Numbered from the stretch's first letter, positions 17,473 through 27,682 are shown. The stretch is DNA of 64,000 bases from Kangiellaceae bacterium (GCA_026196875.1 JAPHTP010000013.1:1-64000); one strand, 5' to 3'. A program made the numbers and translations. Notes: a model not told the origin generated them from the letters alone.

Positions 17473-19554
17473 ATGAATAATAACCAACCAGATAACCCCA
17501 AAGCCACAAACTGGAGACTCAACCAATGGATTGCTAAGCCAGAAGCGTTGGAGCTAATACATTTGCAAGAAACAAAAAAGCTCGAGCCCAAAGTAATGGA
17601 ACTGCTGTGCTTTTTGATTCAACAGCCAGGTGAAGTTGTCTCACCGCAGACTCTCATCAATGAACTATGGCAAGGTGTGACCGTATCCGAAAACAGCGTA
17701 AGGCGCTTAATAACGCAACTTCGTAAAGCGCTAGACGACGATGTCAGCGTACCCAAGTTTATTGAAACGATTCCTAAACGAGGCTACAAGCTGATTTGCA
17801 AAGTTGAACCAATAAGGCTCACAACTAATTCAAAACCCATACCGAAATTATCAATGGTTCTCGCTGCCACCCTAATTCTATCGTCAACCTTCTGGTATAT
17901 TTTCACAAACGATGACCAATCAAAACTTGAAAACTTGGGGTTTAATCAATCTGAAATTACTCGACTGACAAGTATCCCCGGCGAAGAAACGCTGCCGACA
18001 ATCTCATCCGATCTGTCGCGAGTCTATTACACGCATATTCCTCGGCTTAGTAATGAAATAGAGATAAGAGTATTTGAATTAGATTCTTCAGAAGACTCAC
18101 AAATAGAAGGTTTTATCGGTCAACCATTTACAGTAAGCTGGTCTCCTGATGGTAGTCGAGTTGCCTATATCGATCCAAGATCATGCCAAGTAATTACCGC
18201 CCAATATGATGTCGAGAGTAAGAGCCTATTCAACAATGAAACCATTTCTCAATGTAAGTCGCCCTACCTGAATCGAATAATTTGGTTTGATAATGGCAAT
18301 GAATTCTATCTAAGTCAGTATGATACTGAGAAAGGAATACGCGCTCACTATCGATATGACATTGCTCGCAAACGAATGTCTCCTTTAGAAATTGGACTGG
18401 AAAAATTTGACTGGGACCCGAGAAGACTATCCCCCCACCCGACGGAAAATCAATGGTTGGTATTAACCCAAGATAAAAACCAAGCAGTGTCATTATGGTT
18501 GTATAGACCTTTAACTGCCGATCGCCGATTAATTCACACTAACTTAAACGGCTCAATCACTTCAAGCTGGTGCATTAATTCAACTGACGCCTTACTTTTC
18601 GCTATAGACAATAAGCTTCTTAGTTTTTCAAATGATGCTATAAACTCCATTGGTGAGTTTGCTATTCCAAATTTTGCCTATTTAAAATGTGCTCAATCTA
18701 AAAGTGGTAAGAAACAAGTCGTATTTTCACCTTTGTTATCCAACACCAGTTTAATCATCCAGTCTAACCCAATGAAATCAGCTACAGATGCTCTCCCAGC
18801 ACACCATATCTACCGGTCAACTCAAGTTGACACCAATCCTATGTTTTCCAAGACGAGCAATAAGTTGGCATTCGTATCCAAAAGAAAAGGCAAATGGCAA
18901 ATTTGGCAAGGCAATAAGCATGTGGCCAAGCTCTTGTCTAAACACACATTTAATGATCCGCCCTATATCATCAGCTGGTCTCCTGACGAGACTAAGCTAC
19001 TTTTGTTGATTAATAGAAGACCAGCAATTATGCACTTACCTTCGGGAGAGGTTGAAAAAATTGATTTGCAAAATAGCCTCGTGAGTTTTTCTTACTGGGG
19101 AAGAAACGAAAATGAATTACTCTTTTCGTTGACAGAGGACAAACGAATCTATAGCTATAATTTACTGACAGAAGAAATGTCACAACTCACTTATTCTGAC
19201 ACGGAAGATTTAGCACTGAGCACAGACAATAAAACACTATTTTTTACCAAGCCCAAGCAAAAAGGATTATGGAAAATTGATTTAAGAACAAACCAAGAAA
19301 AGCTAATTTATCCTGACTTTCCAATCCACAGCCTTTTTACGGCAACTTCAACCGGAATTTACTTTCATCATCATCAAAATAAGGAAGCAGGACTGTATTT
19401 TTATGATTTAAATACCAAACAAACTACAACCGTTTTATCTGAGCAAACTGATCAAGGGCACAATTTTAGTGTGTCACATGATCAGTCTCAATTAGTTTAT
19501 ATGTCTCGAGAAAGCCTCGAAGCAGATCTTAGAATGATTGAGCTTTCTGAATAA
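17473..19554 (+). CDS. CadC/ToxR-like membrane transcriptional regulator with TolB-like sensor
   Basis: About 693 residues. Residues ~10-105 form an OmpR/CadC winged helix (VMELLCFLIQQPGEVVSPQT, then the typical FIETIPKRGYKL end). One transmembrane helix follows (LSMVLAATLILSSTFWYIF, ~125-143). The remaining ~540 residues are periplasmic and carry PD40/TolB-type beta-propeller blades, for example VSWSPDGSRVAYID and IISWSPDETKLLLLI. Such proteins bind DNA while membrane-anchored and sense with the periplasmic part. TTG 17449 is an alternative start; neither start has a strong ribosome site. It is divergent from the lipoprotein esterase pair, which it may regulate. Confidence 0.88.
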   Translation: MNNNQPDNPKATNWRLNQWIAKPEALELIHLQETKKLEPKVMELLCFLIQQPGEVVSPQTLINELWQGVTVSENSVRRLITQLRKALDDDVSVPKFIETIPKRGYKLICKVEPIRLTTNSKPIPKLSMVLAATLILSSTFWYIFTNDDQSKLENLGFNQSEITRLTSIPGEETLPTISSDLSRVYYTHIPRLSNEIEIRVFELDSSEDSQIEGFIGQPFTVSWSPDGSRVAYIDPRSCQVITAQYDVESKSLFNNETISQCKSPYLNRIIWFDNGNEFYLSQYDTEKGIRAHYRYDIARKRMSPLEIGLEKFDWDPRRLSPHPTENQWLVLTQDKNQAVSLWLYRPLTADRRLIHTNLNGSITSSWCINSTDALLFAIDNKLLSFSNDAINSIGEFAIPNFAYLKCAQSKSGKKQVVFSPLLSNTSLIIQSNPMKSATDALPAHHIYRSTQVDTNPMFSKTSNKLAFVSKRKGKWQIWQGNKHVAKLLSKHTFNDPPYIISWSPDETKLLLLINRRPAIMHLPSGEVEKIDLQNSLVSFSYWGRNENELLFSLTEDKRIYSYNLLTEEMSQLTYSDTEDLALSTDNKTLFFTKPKQKGLWKIDLRTNQEKLIYPDFPIHSLFTATSTGIYFHHHQNKEAGLYFYDLNTKQTTTVLSEQTDQGHNFSVSHDQSQLVYMSRESLEADLRMIELSE

Positions 19555-19585
19555 AAATTTTGGTTCAATCTACTTCCGCCATTAG

Positions 19586-21607
19586 CTATTCGGTTGCAAC
19601 GGCAAAATCCGCTTTCATATCTTTTTTGGGTGATTCTAAATGATGGGTCATGGTCCGATCAAAAATTACAAATGCCACAATAGTTAAGGCACCGAGCCCG
19701 GCAAAAATTGACCAAAAGAATACCGGTTGCCCTTGTTCAATAACTAAAGTTCCATAGAGTGAACCACTTAAGATCCCGGCAAATAAATTGCCGAGAGCAA
19801 TCGAAACGAAATAATACCCCATATACATACCGACGTTTTCTTTTGGAGCAAAGGACGCGACATATTCTTGGCTTTTAGGAGAGGCGACTATTTCCCCGAT
19901 CGCGAAAATCACTACTGAAGTAGCAGCCGTAAAACCGCCTAATACCAACATGTGACTAAAACCGCCGATCCACATACCTAACGTTAAAATTGCAGTACCT
20001 GCCACCAATATTGGTAGTGCGCGCCAACGAGCAATAAAGTTACTTATCAAAACCTGAAACAGAACGATGGCAATAAACTCAAGCACTAAAATAGTTTGCG
20101 GATCAGCTTGTTTATATTTTTTATCCCACTCAACCGCATAAACCTTTGCAGTATCGGTTGCTGTTTTTACATTTATCAAAGCAGAGCTGAAGTACGCATC
20201 TGGAATAGTTATTCCAGCTTGGTCCAATGCAGTTTTGGCTTGCTCTAGTGCTTCACCAGTAATTGCTTGGTTAACAACGAATTGATTGGAGATATCTACC
20301 AGTATTTTTCTTACCTCTACTAATTTTATCTCCGAGTTATATTTAGTGTGAAGAGTGTCTACTATATCATCAGCTCTTTCGGTTGCTTTTTGGATTGAGG
20401 TTAACGGCGCTAGTATTTCACTTTTTGGGACTTTTATTTGTAGCTCGCTGAGCAGGATATAGGCCTGCTGTTGCTTCTCTGTTGTTTGTTGATCAGGTGA
20501 TTCTATTCGATTAGCTACATCAATTAAATCCTGGCTTAAAGTATCAACATCGATGCCCGTCAAATAATTCACGAATCCTTCACTTCCTGTCGCTTCCGCA
20601 GATTCAATTAAATCGGAAGAATCAACATAGTGCTGAACATAAAGTGGAAAGGAATAAAACACTTGATTGTAAACTGTCCAAAATCCAGAAAGAATCAGCA
20701 GGTAGACGACAAAAGGCTTGTTGCCGAGTTTTATTTTTTGTTTGTACCAAGGGTTTTGATCAGAATGTTTGACTAACAAACTCCAAATCAAATTGACTCC
20801 AATTAGAATTCCTAAGTAGATAAATAACTGATTTACACCAATTATCTTTCCGGCTTTAAGGCAACAAATAGTTAATGCTGGAACCACGAAAAAAGCCAAC
20901 CTCCCATTGCCTAGTACCAGCTGCATTTCTTGCAACACTTGCTTAATCGATTTTTTATCTGATGTTTTGTTAACGTCACTATTCGATTCGTTATTTAACG
21001 GGTCTTTATAAAAAAATATTGCAGGAATAAAATTAATAGCGATCCAAATTGACGCCATACTGAACGCCCAAGACCATCCTAAGTTTCCTTTGATCCACTG
21101 TGCAACTATCGGTCCTAGTGCTCCACCAACATTAACCATCATGTAAAAAATTCCAAAGCCAAGGCCTCGATTAGTGTCATCTGTGGAGCGGCCTACCGTG
21201 CCGGTTACGACTGGTTTAAACATACCTCCACCGATAGCGACCATTAAAAACACCATGAAAAAGCTGGTAAACGAATCGGCTTGCCCAAGTAAATAATAAC
21301 CAGGAGCAAGAATAGAGAAGGCCAATAAAAACATAGTTTTATAGCCAAACCTATCAGCCATAGCCCCAGCAAACACAGGAACGATATAGAGCAAGAATGA
21401 CCCAATCCCCATTATCAAGCTTTGCTCATTGGGAGCTAGTCCAAGGCCCTTACTACTGGTCAGGTACACGGCTAAAAAGGTGTATATGCCGTACCAGGAC
21501 AGGCGTTCAAAGATCTCCATGGTGTTGGCTACATAAAAAGCGCGAGGAAATGGAGAGCGGTTATTTTGCTGACCGTCTTGACTAGCAGGACTTGAACTTG
21601 AAGGCAT
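19586..21607 (-). CDS. POT/PTR-family peptide transporter with large insertion
   Basis: 673 residues against about 500 for typical bacterial POT (DtpA-like) transporters. The family signatures are seen in FYVANTMEIFERLSWYGIYT and GGGMFKPVVTGTVG. The first eight or so helices end near WTVYNQVFYSFPLYVQHYV (~residue 325). A ~190-residue, mainly helical soluble segment follows before helices resume at ILVLEFIAIVLFQVLISNF (~515). POT proteins use the proton gradient to import di- and tripeptides, which would suit the neighbouring extracellular protease. The inserted segment is the unusual feature. Confidence 0.9.
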   Translation of the reverse strand: MPSSSSPASQDGQQNNRSPFPRAFYVANTMEIFERLSWYGIYTFLAVYLTSSKGLGLAPNEQSLIMGIGSFLLYIVPVFAGAMADRFGYKTMFLLAFSILAPGYYLLGQADSFTSFFMVFLMVAIGGGMFKPVVTGTVGRSTDDTNRGLGFGIFYMMVNVGGALGPIVAQWIKGNLGWSWAFSMASIWIAINFIPAIFFYKDPLNNESNSDVNKTSDKKSIKQVLQEMQLVLGNGRLAFFVVPALTICCLKAGKIIGVNQLFIYLGILIGVNLIWSLLVKHSDQNPWYKQKIKLGNKPFVVYLLILSGFWTVYNQVFYSFPLYVQHYVDSSDLIESAEATGSEGFVNYLTGIDVDTLSQDLIDVANRIESPDQQTTEKQQQAYILLSELQIKVPKSEILAPLTSIQKATERADDIVDTLHTKYNSEIKLVEVRKILVDISNQFVVNQAITGEALEQAKTALDQAGITIPDAYFSSALINVKTATDTAKVYAVEWDKKYKQADPQTILVLEFIAIVLFQVLISNFIARWRALPILVAGTAILTLGMWIGGFSHMLVLGGFTAATSVVIFAIGEIVASPKSQEYVASFAPKENVGMYMGYYFVSIALGNLFAGILSGSLYGTLVIEQGQPVFFWSIFAGLGALTIVAFVIFDRTMTHHLESPKKDMKADFAVATE

Positions 21608-21860
21608 TTCTACTCCGACTTTTGATTACACTCAAAATAAATTTATTGCGCACAATATAAACATAAAATTGTCCAGAAAACAATTAATGCCAGTAGCAGA
21701 GGTGATTTTTTTCACTTTTTTGCCCGAAATTGCCTATATTCATTAAAAAGAAATAAGAAATCGAAATCCTATCGATAAGTTTATTCAATTCAAACAGTTA
21801 GCTTAGTTCTTATATGGCTTATAAGACGCGAACAAATCAAGATAATCTCATGGGGTATAT

Positions 21861-23150
21861 ATGAGCGAACTCAATCAACAATCTAACATTTCGCAAAATG
21901 ACTTAAATATGCCAAGCCTATTTTTAAATTTGATGGGGCCTGGGCTCTTTGTACTAGTACTGGGCGTAATCGTATTGGTGATGACCTCAGATTTTACGAC
22001 CAACCAAATCAGTGCTTTGTTTGGTTTGTTGGTGATTGTCTTTGGGATTTCTTTCTTCCAGGTCTATCGATTAGTTTACTCCGGAATGGAAAAGCTCTTT
22101 TTGCATGTCGACAAGATCAAAAACTCAAGAGAAGTTGATATGAAGTCCCGATTTGGTACAAAAGAGTCGGGATTATTTGTTCCAATATTTAATATATTTA
22201 ACGAACAACGCCAACAAATTGATGATCTGTTAACCGAGTTGTACGCAAGTTCGGCAAGACTCTCTCCAATGGCGGACGAATTGAATACGACTTATCATAC
22301 GATGCAGCAAAAAACGACAATGCAAGAGCAGCTAGGCAATGATCTAAACAGCGCATTCGGTCAAGTCTATGAAGGCAGCATGGAGCTTAATCACGATCTC
22401 GAACAGATTTCAGAAGAACTCACTAAGTCAAATAACATTGTCAAAAGTGCCCATAAAAGCTCAACTAACTCAAGTCGCAGCATCGAAAAACTTACTCAGC
22501 ATATCAATGACGCCTCTTCCCATATAGAGCAACTTCAAAAAGACAGTAACCAAATCAACGATATCATCGATGTAATTACCTCCATCGCAGATCAAACTAA
22601 CTTACTTGCGTTGAACGCTGCCATTGAAGCTGCTCGCGCCGGAGAACAAGGTCGAGGATTTGCTGTTGTTGCAGATGAAGTAAGGACCTTGGCGGAAAAA
22701 ACCGGAGCATCAACTCAAGAAGTTAGAGATATGGTTGCCCGAATCCAAGAAGGTACCAAGTCAGTAAGCGAATCAATGGAAGTCGGTACCAAAGCCTCGG
22801 CTGAAACAATCGAGCTTTCTAATGCAGCCTCTATCGAATTAAACCATGTTCTAGAATCGATCCAATCTATCAATAAACTATCGGAAAACTTGCTCCAATC
22901 TGCGACCAGACAAAGCGAAATATCTTCGAGCGCAAGGCAGCAGATCGCAGATATGGTTGAGCTTAATCATGAAGTACTTGAAAGTGAAAGACACCAAGAA
23001 CTAACCTCAGAAGATTTACGCAAACTTTCTGATAAGCTCAAATCGCTACTGGATAGCTTTTCGTTCAATAAGGCCCATTGGGATGATGCAGTTCGCCCTA
23101 AAAAGACCAAACCATCAGCTCCAAACGAAAACAATATCGATCTTTTTTAA
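21861..23150 (+). CDS. Methyl-accepting chemotaxis protein without periplasmic sensor
   Basis: 429 residues. Two N-terminal transmembrane helices ([18 protein letters not shown] and [20 protein letters not shown]) are joined by only a few residues, so there is no periplasmic sensing domain. Residues ~65-140 are a linker without an obvious HAMP consensus. The signalling domain contains the conserved hairpin tip ([20 protein letters not shown] then [19 protein letters not shown]). It probably senses a membrane or cytoplasmic cue and signals to CheA/CheW. It stands alone. Confidence 0.92.
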   Translation: MSELNQQSNISQNDLNMPSLFLNLMGPGLFVLVLGVIVLVMTSDFTTNQISALFGLLVIVFGISFFQVYRLVYSGMEKLFLHVDKIKNSREVDMKSRFGTKESGLFVPIFNIFNEQRQQIDDLLTELYASSARLSPMADELNTTYHTMQQKTTMQEQLGNDLNSAFGQVYEGSMELNHDLEQISEELTKSNNIVKSAHKSSTNSSRSIEKLTQHINDASSHIEQLQKDSNQINDIIDVITSIADQTNLLALNAAIEAARAGEQGRGFAVVADEVRTLAEKTGASTQEVRDMVARIQEGTKSVSESMEVGTKASAETIELSNAASIELNHVLESIQSINKLSENLLQSATRQSEISSSARQQIADMVELNHEVLESERHQELTSEDLRKLSDKLKSLLDSFSFNKAHWDDAVRPKKTKPSAPNENNIDLF

Positions 23151-23361
23151 AGACCATCGGGCTAAACTAGGCCTTTGCTGTCATTAAAAATTCATTGTTT
23201 GATAAAAGCGGCTTATTTTAAGTAACCTTTTTATTTACGCGGTCAGTTATCCTGTTGAAAATAAAGTATTTATTAGTCAATGCTCCAGTTTATGGGTGCT
23301 CCAGCCTAATTACCAGATATGTAATTAAACAAAAATAATTCTCATTTCTGCCAATTTCTAG

Positions 23362-23389
23362 TTGATCTTTGACAGTCTCCTCTTATAAT
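23362..23389 (+). promoter_or_regulatory. Sigma-70-type promoter of the TetR-RND operon
   Basis: A consensus -10 TATAAT lies at 23384-23389, with TTGATC at 23362-23367 as -35 (16-bp spacer). A TTGACA at 23369 is too close to the -10 to serve. The -10 runs into the operator palindrome at 23387-23418. Confidence 0.7.
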
Positions 23390-23418
23390 GACGATTCGTC
23401 ACGTGACGAATCGTCATT
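23387..23418. promoter_or_regulatory. Perfect 32-bp palindromic operator
   Basis: Arms aatgacgattcgtcac and gtgacgaatcgtcatt are exact reverse complements with no spacer. The site overlaps the -10 element and the expected transcription start, the usual place for a TetR-type autorepressor. The nearest gene downstream is tetR-like, so autoregulation is the simple reading. Confidence 0.8.
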
Positions 23419-23545
23419 TATTAAGGTTCGATGTATTAATATCACGTGGCTTTTGAAAATATGAATATTGGCAATCAAATGTTTGTACCTTTCTCAATTG
23501 TTGAGAAAGCTTGTAAATAATCCAGTTTGCAGAGTATTTTGCCCT

Positions 23546-24298
23546 ATGAGCCCTAGAACCATCAGCGAAAGTGAGTTTGAGACGCGCGAAGCCGAGTTAA
23601 TCGAAATAGCCCGTTCGCTGGTTGAAAAGGCATGCTTGACTACTTTGACTATTGATAAGCTAGTCGCAGCAGCCCCCTATTCCAAAGGAACAATATACAA
23701 GCACTTTATCAGTAAAGAAGATTTGCTGATGGCAATTTGCAATAAGTGCATCCAAGAAGTCCAGGAGCTTTTTGTAAGAGCACTTAACTTCAAAGGTAAT
23801 AGTCGAGAACGAATTTTGGCGGTTATGGTGTCTTATATAATCTGGGCAAAGCTTCACCCTTCCCAATTGTTTGCAGTTTTATCGGCGCATTCGCCCAGTG
23901 TTGCCGCCTGCACTTCTGATGAAAGAAACACAACTCATCATCAGTGTGAAGCAAGCCTGATGGGTTTAATGAATCAAGAAATTGGTAAAGCTATTGAAGC
24001 CGGCGATTTAGAACTGCCGGAAGATATGAATTTTGAACAGGTGACTTTTGCCATGTGGTCAGCTTCTTGGGGCGCAATGGCATTAATAATGAGTAAAGGC
24101 CACTCTGAAAAATTGCAGCCCATGGTATTAGAAAGAGAGTCGTTTACTAATGCCAGGCTAATACTTGATGGTTTCGGTTGGAAGCCCTTGTCTAAAGATT
24201 GGGATTATCAAGAAACAACCAAGCGAATTGCACACGAGCTATTTCAACCTGAAATAGATGCCCTTGAAAATGCAGATACACCTTTTATTTTTATTTAA
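23546..24298 (+). CDS. TetR-family transcriptional regulator
   Basis: About 250 residues. The N-terminal helix-turn-helix is typical (LTTLTIDKLVAAAPYSKGTI, then YKHFISKEDLLMAI). The C-terminal ligand domain is helical and specific to this protein. The frame is open back to 23468, but ATG 23546 gives the usual TetR length before the HTH. The gene starts ~130 bp after a perfect operator palindrome and is 17 bp from the RND gene, so it is probably the autorepressor of the four-gene export operon. The inducer is unknown, perhaps a lipid or hydrophobic compound. Confidence 0.9.
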   Translation: MSPRTISESEFETREAELIEIARSLVEKACLTTLTIDKLVAAAPYSKGTIYKHFISKEDLLMAICNKCIQEVQELFVRALNFKGNSRERILAVMVSYIIWAKLHPSQLFAVLSAHSPSVAACTSDERNTTHHQCEASLMGLMNQEIGKAIEAGDLELPEDMNFEQVTFAMWSASWGAMALIMSKGHSEKLQPMVLERESFTNARLILDGFGWKPLSKDWDYQETTKRIAHELFQPEIDALENADTPFIFI

Positions 24299-24315
24299 CA
24301 GTCGAGCAACTAATC

Positions 24316-26658
24316 ATGGAAAAGTTTTCAGACTTTATATTTAAGTTTAAATGGCCCGTCATTCTTTTATCCATAATAGTGGTAGCGATAAGTGCTGCCG
24401 GATTTAAGAATATGTCGTTCAAAAGTGATTACAAAATTTTCTTTAAAGAAGAAAATAAACAATTAAATGACTTTCTTGGCTTACAAAAAATTTATAGTAA
24501 AAGTGATAATGTCGCCATCATTGTCGCGCCCAAAAACGGTAATGTTTTTACCAAGCAAAATTTAACGGCTATATGGGAATTGACCAACGAAGCGTGGCTC
24601 ATTAAATACAATTCCCGCGTCGACTCGATCACCAACTTTCAATATAGCTTTGCTGAAGAGGACGATTTAATTATCGAAGATCTCGTTCTTGAAGCTGACA
24701 TGTTAGATGATGAAATGATCGCCCGCGCAAAAAGAGTGGCGCTAAGTGAACCGTTACTTCAAAAGAAGCTTATTTCGGATAATGCCGGTGTCGCTGTGGT
24801 CAACGTTACGATTCGACTTCCTGCGATAGATATGACTGCAGAAGTTCCAGAAGTTTCTAGCGACGCTCGTGAATTAGTCGCGAGAATGAGCGCTAAATAC
24901 CCGGATATTGATTTTATGCTTTCGGGCATGATTATGATGAACACAAGTTTTCCCGAAGCTTCTATTCGAGACTCTTCAGTACTTATTCCAATCATGCTGT
25001 TTGTCGTAATTGTTGCTGTCGGCATTCTATTGAGAACCATTAGCGGAACATTCGCTACTTTAGTTGTGATACTGGCAAGCGTAATGACCGCTATGGGTTT
25101 GTGGCTTTGGTCAGGCGGATATATGACAGGGCCTTCGGCGGGAGCTCCCACTGTAATACTCACCTTGGCGGTGGCTGACTGCGTGCATATACTCTCGACC
25201 TATTACTACAATATGCGTCATGGCATGGATAAATATGCAGCGATGAAAGATAGTTTACGGGTAAATATGCAGCCGGTATTTTTGACAAGTATTACCACTG
25301 CAATTGGCTTTTTGACAATGAATTTTTCCGACGCACCACCATTTGCCCATCTTGGGAATATCGTGGCTATTGGCGTTATGTTGGCATTTGTATTCTCGGT
25401 TACGATCTTCCCTGCACTGCTAATGGTTTTACCGGCAAAAGCTAAACCAACCGTTGAACATAAAACTGATGCAATGGATAAGTTAGCGAACTTTGTAGTG
25501 AAAAAAAGGAAAGGCTTACTACCCGGCATGGCGTTCTTAATCGTTCTGTTCACCGCTTTTGTTCCAAATAATGAACTCAATGACGACTTTGTGAAATACT
25601 TTGATGAAAGCGTTCCATTTCGCCAAGCGACAGACTTTATGGGCGAAAAAATGTCAGGTATGACTACACTAGAACTTTCTTTCGACTCAAAGATTAGCAG
25701 TGGTGTCAATGATCCAAAGTTTATAAAATTTGTCTCAGACTTCTCTGACTGGTTGAGAGCGCAAGAAGAAACCGATCACGTTAATACGATCACTGATACA
25801 TTAAAACGATTAAACAGGAATATGCATGGAGATGATCCTGCATGGTATAAGTTGCCGGACGATCAAGAATTGGCAGCACAGTACCTGCTATTGTATGAAC
25901 TGTCTCTACCACAGGGATTAGATGTTAATAATCAGTTAAACGTTGATAAATCTAAAACTCGAGTTATTGCAACATTCAGGAACTTGACCTCAAACGAAAT
26001 CCTTAAGCTCGAACAGCGCGTACTAGAGCATTTTGAGTCACAAAATTCGTCTTATGAGCTAACTTTGGCGAGCCCTTCACTAATGTTTGCTCATATCGGT
26101 GCGACCAATATCGTTGGAATGATAAAAGGTTCCTCCATCGCGCTGATACTGATTTCTATTATGCTTGGCTTTGCATTGCGTTCAGTTAAGTTTGGATTAA
26201 TTAGCTTAATTCCAAACCTTACGCCGGCCGCTGTCGGATTTGGTTTATGGGGTATGTTTGTAGGTGAAGTCGGCTTAGGATTGTCAGTGGTAATGGGTGT
26301 CACGCTCGGAATAATTGTGGATGACACAGTACACTTTTTAAGCAAATACATTCGAGCACGCCGAGAAAAAGGCCTCAGTTCAGAAGATGCTGTTCGCTAC
26401 AGTTTTGCCAGCGTCGGTAAAGCGCTTTGGGTTACCACCGCTGTCCTTGTAGCAGGTTTCGGCGTAATGGCAACATCAAGCTTTAAAGTTAACGCTGATA
26501 TGGGATTGTTAACAGCGATAACCATTTTAATCGCGCTCATTATCGACTTCCTGTTCTTACCACCTTTGTTGATGCTGTTAAAAAGTAAAAAAGACAAAGA
26601 AGAGGAAAAAGCAGCTAAGCTTGAAGCAGCTCGCCTGAAAGAAGTGGCACAAGAATAG
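24316..26658 (+). CDS. RND/MMPL-family exporter
   Basis: 780 residues, the shorter single-protein type (COG1033) rather than the ~1040-residue AcrB type. It contains two repeats, each with one TM helix, a periplasmic domain and a cluster of five TM helices. The first starts at FKWPVILLSIIVVAISAAGF; the second begins near residue 395 at KGLLPGMAFLIVLFTAFVPN. TM4-type acidic residues are in LAVADCVHILSTYYYN and GIIVDDTVHFLSKYI. Such proteins use the proton gradient to move lipids or hydrophobic molecules. It is preceded by tetR and followed by LolA-like and barrel genes, suggesting outer-membrane lipid traffic. Confidence 0.9.
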   Translation: MEKFSDFIFKFKWPVILLSIIVVAISAAGFKNMSFKSDYKIFFKEENKQLNDFLGLQKIYSKSDNVAIIVAPKNGNVFTKQNLTAIWELTNEAWLIKYNSRVDSITNFQYSFAEEDDLIIEDLVLEADMLDDEMIARAKRVALSEPLLQKKLISDNAGVAVVNVTIRLPAIDMTAEVPEVSSDARELVARMSAKYPDIDFMLSGMIMMNTSFPEASIRDSSVLIPIMLFVVIVAVGILLRTISGTFATLVVILASVMTAMGLWLWSGGYMTGPSAGAPTVILTLAVADCVHILSTYYYNMRHGMDKYAAMKDSLRVNMQPVFLTSITTAIGFLTMNFSDAPPFAHLGNIVAIGVMLAFVFSVTIFPALLMVLPAKAKPTVEHKTDAMDKLANFVVKKRKGLLPGMAFLIVLFTAFVPNNELNDDFVKYFDESVPFRQATDFMGEKMSGMTTLELSFDSKISSGVNDPKFIKFVSDFSDWLRAQEETDHVNTITDTLKRLNRNMHGDDPAWYKLPDDQELAAQYLLLYELSLPQGLDVNNQLNVDKSKTRVIATFRNLTSNEILKLEQRVLEHFESQNSSYELTLASPSLMFAHIGATNIVGMIKGSSIALILISIMLGFALRSVKFGLISLIPNLTPAAVGFGLWGMFVGEVGLGLSVVMGVTLGIIVDDTVHFLSKYIRARREKGLSSEDAVRYSFASVGKALWVTTAVLVAGFGVMATSSFKVNADMGLLTAITILIALIIDFLFLPPLLMLLKSKKDKEEEKAAKLEAARLKEVAQE

Positions 26659-26710
26659 TAATGACTAACCAATTAAACAGAATTTATAACTTTGCTCTAC
26701 GGAGAACTTA

Positions 26711-27517
26711 ATGAAATTGTTAAAAACCAAAATATTAACGCTTTCTTCCGCGTTAGTTTTATCGGGTTCACTATTTACAACGCCGATATTGGCCGGCGAA
26801 GCAGAAGATCGCGGCATGCAGATTTCTAGAGAAGCGAAAAACCGCGACTTGGGCTGGACTGATAGCCAAGCTAAAATGGAAATGTTGTTAAAAAATCAAC
26901 ATGGTGAAACATCGACTCGCCAAATGCGTATCAAGAGCATGGAGCAAGAAAATGACGGCGATAAAAGTCTAACTATCTTTGATTCGCCAAATGATGTTAA
27001 AGGAACCGCATTTTTAAGTTTTTCACATCCAACAGCCAACGACGAGCAATGGTTGTATTTACCCGCGCTGAAACGTGTAAAAAGAATTTCTTCGCGTAAC
27101 AAGTCCGGTTCATTTATGGGAAGTGAATTTTCTTTTGAAGATCTAACTTCGTTTGAAATCGAAAAATACGACTACAAATATGTTAAAGACGAAGTAGTCA
27201 ACGGTGAAGATTGTTTTGTAGTCGAGCAGTTTCCAAAAGACAAGTATTCAGGTTACAAACGTCGTATTGTGTGGATCGATAAATCTGAATACCGTACTCA
27301 GAAGATCGATTTCTATGATCGCAAAAACTCGCTCTTAAAAACACTTACTTTCTCCGACTTTAATAAATACGTTGATAAGCATTGGCGAGCATCAAAACTA
27401 GAAATGAACAATCACCAATCAGGAAAAAGCACAGTCTTGACTTGGCAGGATTATCAATTCAAACAAGGACTTGATGAAAAAGATTTCAATAAGAATGCAT
27501 TGAAGCGTGCGCGATAA
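26711..27517 (+). CDS. LolA-like outer-membrane lipoprotein-sorting protein
   Basis: 268 residues with a signal peptide (cleavage near TPILA). The sequence fits the COG2834/LolA-like family usually encoded beside MMPL-type RND exporters. Markers are QWLYLPALKRVKRISSRNKS, then GSFMGSEFSFEDLTSFEIEK. It is probably a periplasmic carrier that accepts a hydrophobic molecule from the RND protein. The start follows ACGGAGAACTTA. Third gene of the TetR-RND operon, 52 bp after the RND stop. Confidence 0.88.
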   Translation: MKLLKTKILTLSSALVLSGSLFTTPILAGEAEDRGMQISREAKNRDLGWTDSQAKMEMLLKNQHGETSTRQMRIKSMEQENDGDKSLTIFDSPNDVKGTAFLSFSHPTANDEQWLYLPALKRVKRISSRNKSGSFMGSEFSFEDLTSFEIEKYDYKYVKDEVVNGEDCFVVEQFPKDKYSGYKRRIVWIDKSEYRTQKIDFYDRKNSLLKTLTFSDFNKYVDKHWRASKLEMNNHQSGKSTVLTWQDYQFKQGLDEKDFNKNALKRAR

Positions 27518-27535
27518 ACTTTCAGTTTAGAAATT

Positions 27536-27646
27536 TGTCATACCGAGCGAAACCGAGATATCTCCTTCAAATTGGCAACACGTCCAACTTTGGGAGATCT
27601 CTCAACTATGCAGAATAAAAAGCATTCAGCTGCGGTCGGGATGACA
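27536..27646. repeat. 111-bp REP/MITE-like element in operon
   Basis: The ends TGTCATACCGA (27536) and TCGGGATGACA (to 27646) are inverted repeats with one mismatch. Inside are gagatatctcc and gggagatctctc, also complementary. The whole element can fold into a long interrupted hairpin. It sits between the LolA-like and barrel genes of one operon. Elements of this general design are common extragenic repeats in proteobacteria; the family is not assigned. Confidence 0.7.
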
Positions 27647-27682
27647 ATCAAAATTCCAGTCAAAGTTAATTGAGATTTTAAG

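Larger units (their letters stand above)
23151..23545. other. 395-bp region with TetR promoter/operator
   Basis: Lies between the chemoreceptor gene and tetR. It holds the promoter and palindrome listed separately and a short AT-rich leader. Otherwise nothing recognised. Confidence 0.6.

Noticed and set aside
23369-23374. TTGACA as -35 of the tetR promoter
   Set aside because: Only 9 bp from TATAAT; TTGATC at 23362 gives a proper 16-bp spacer.
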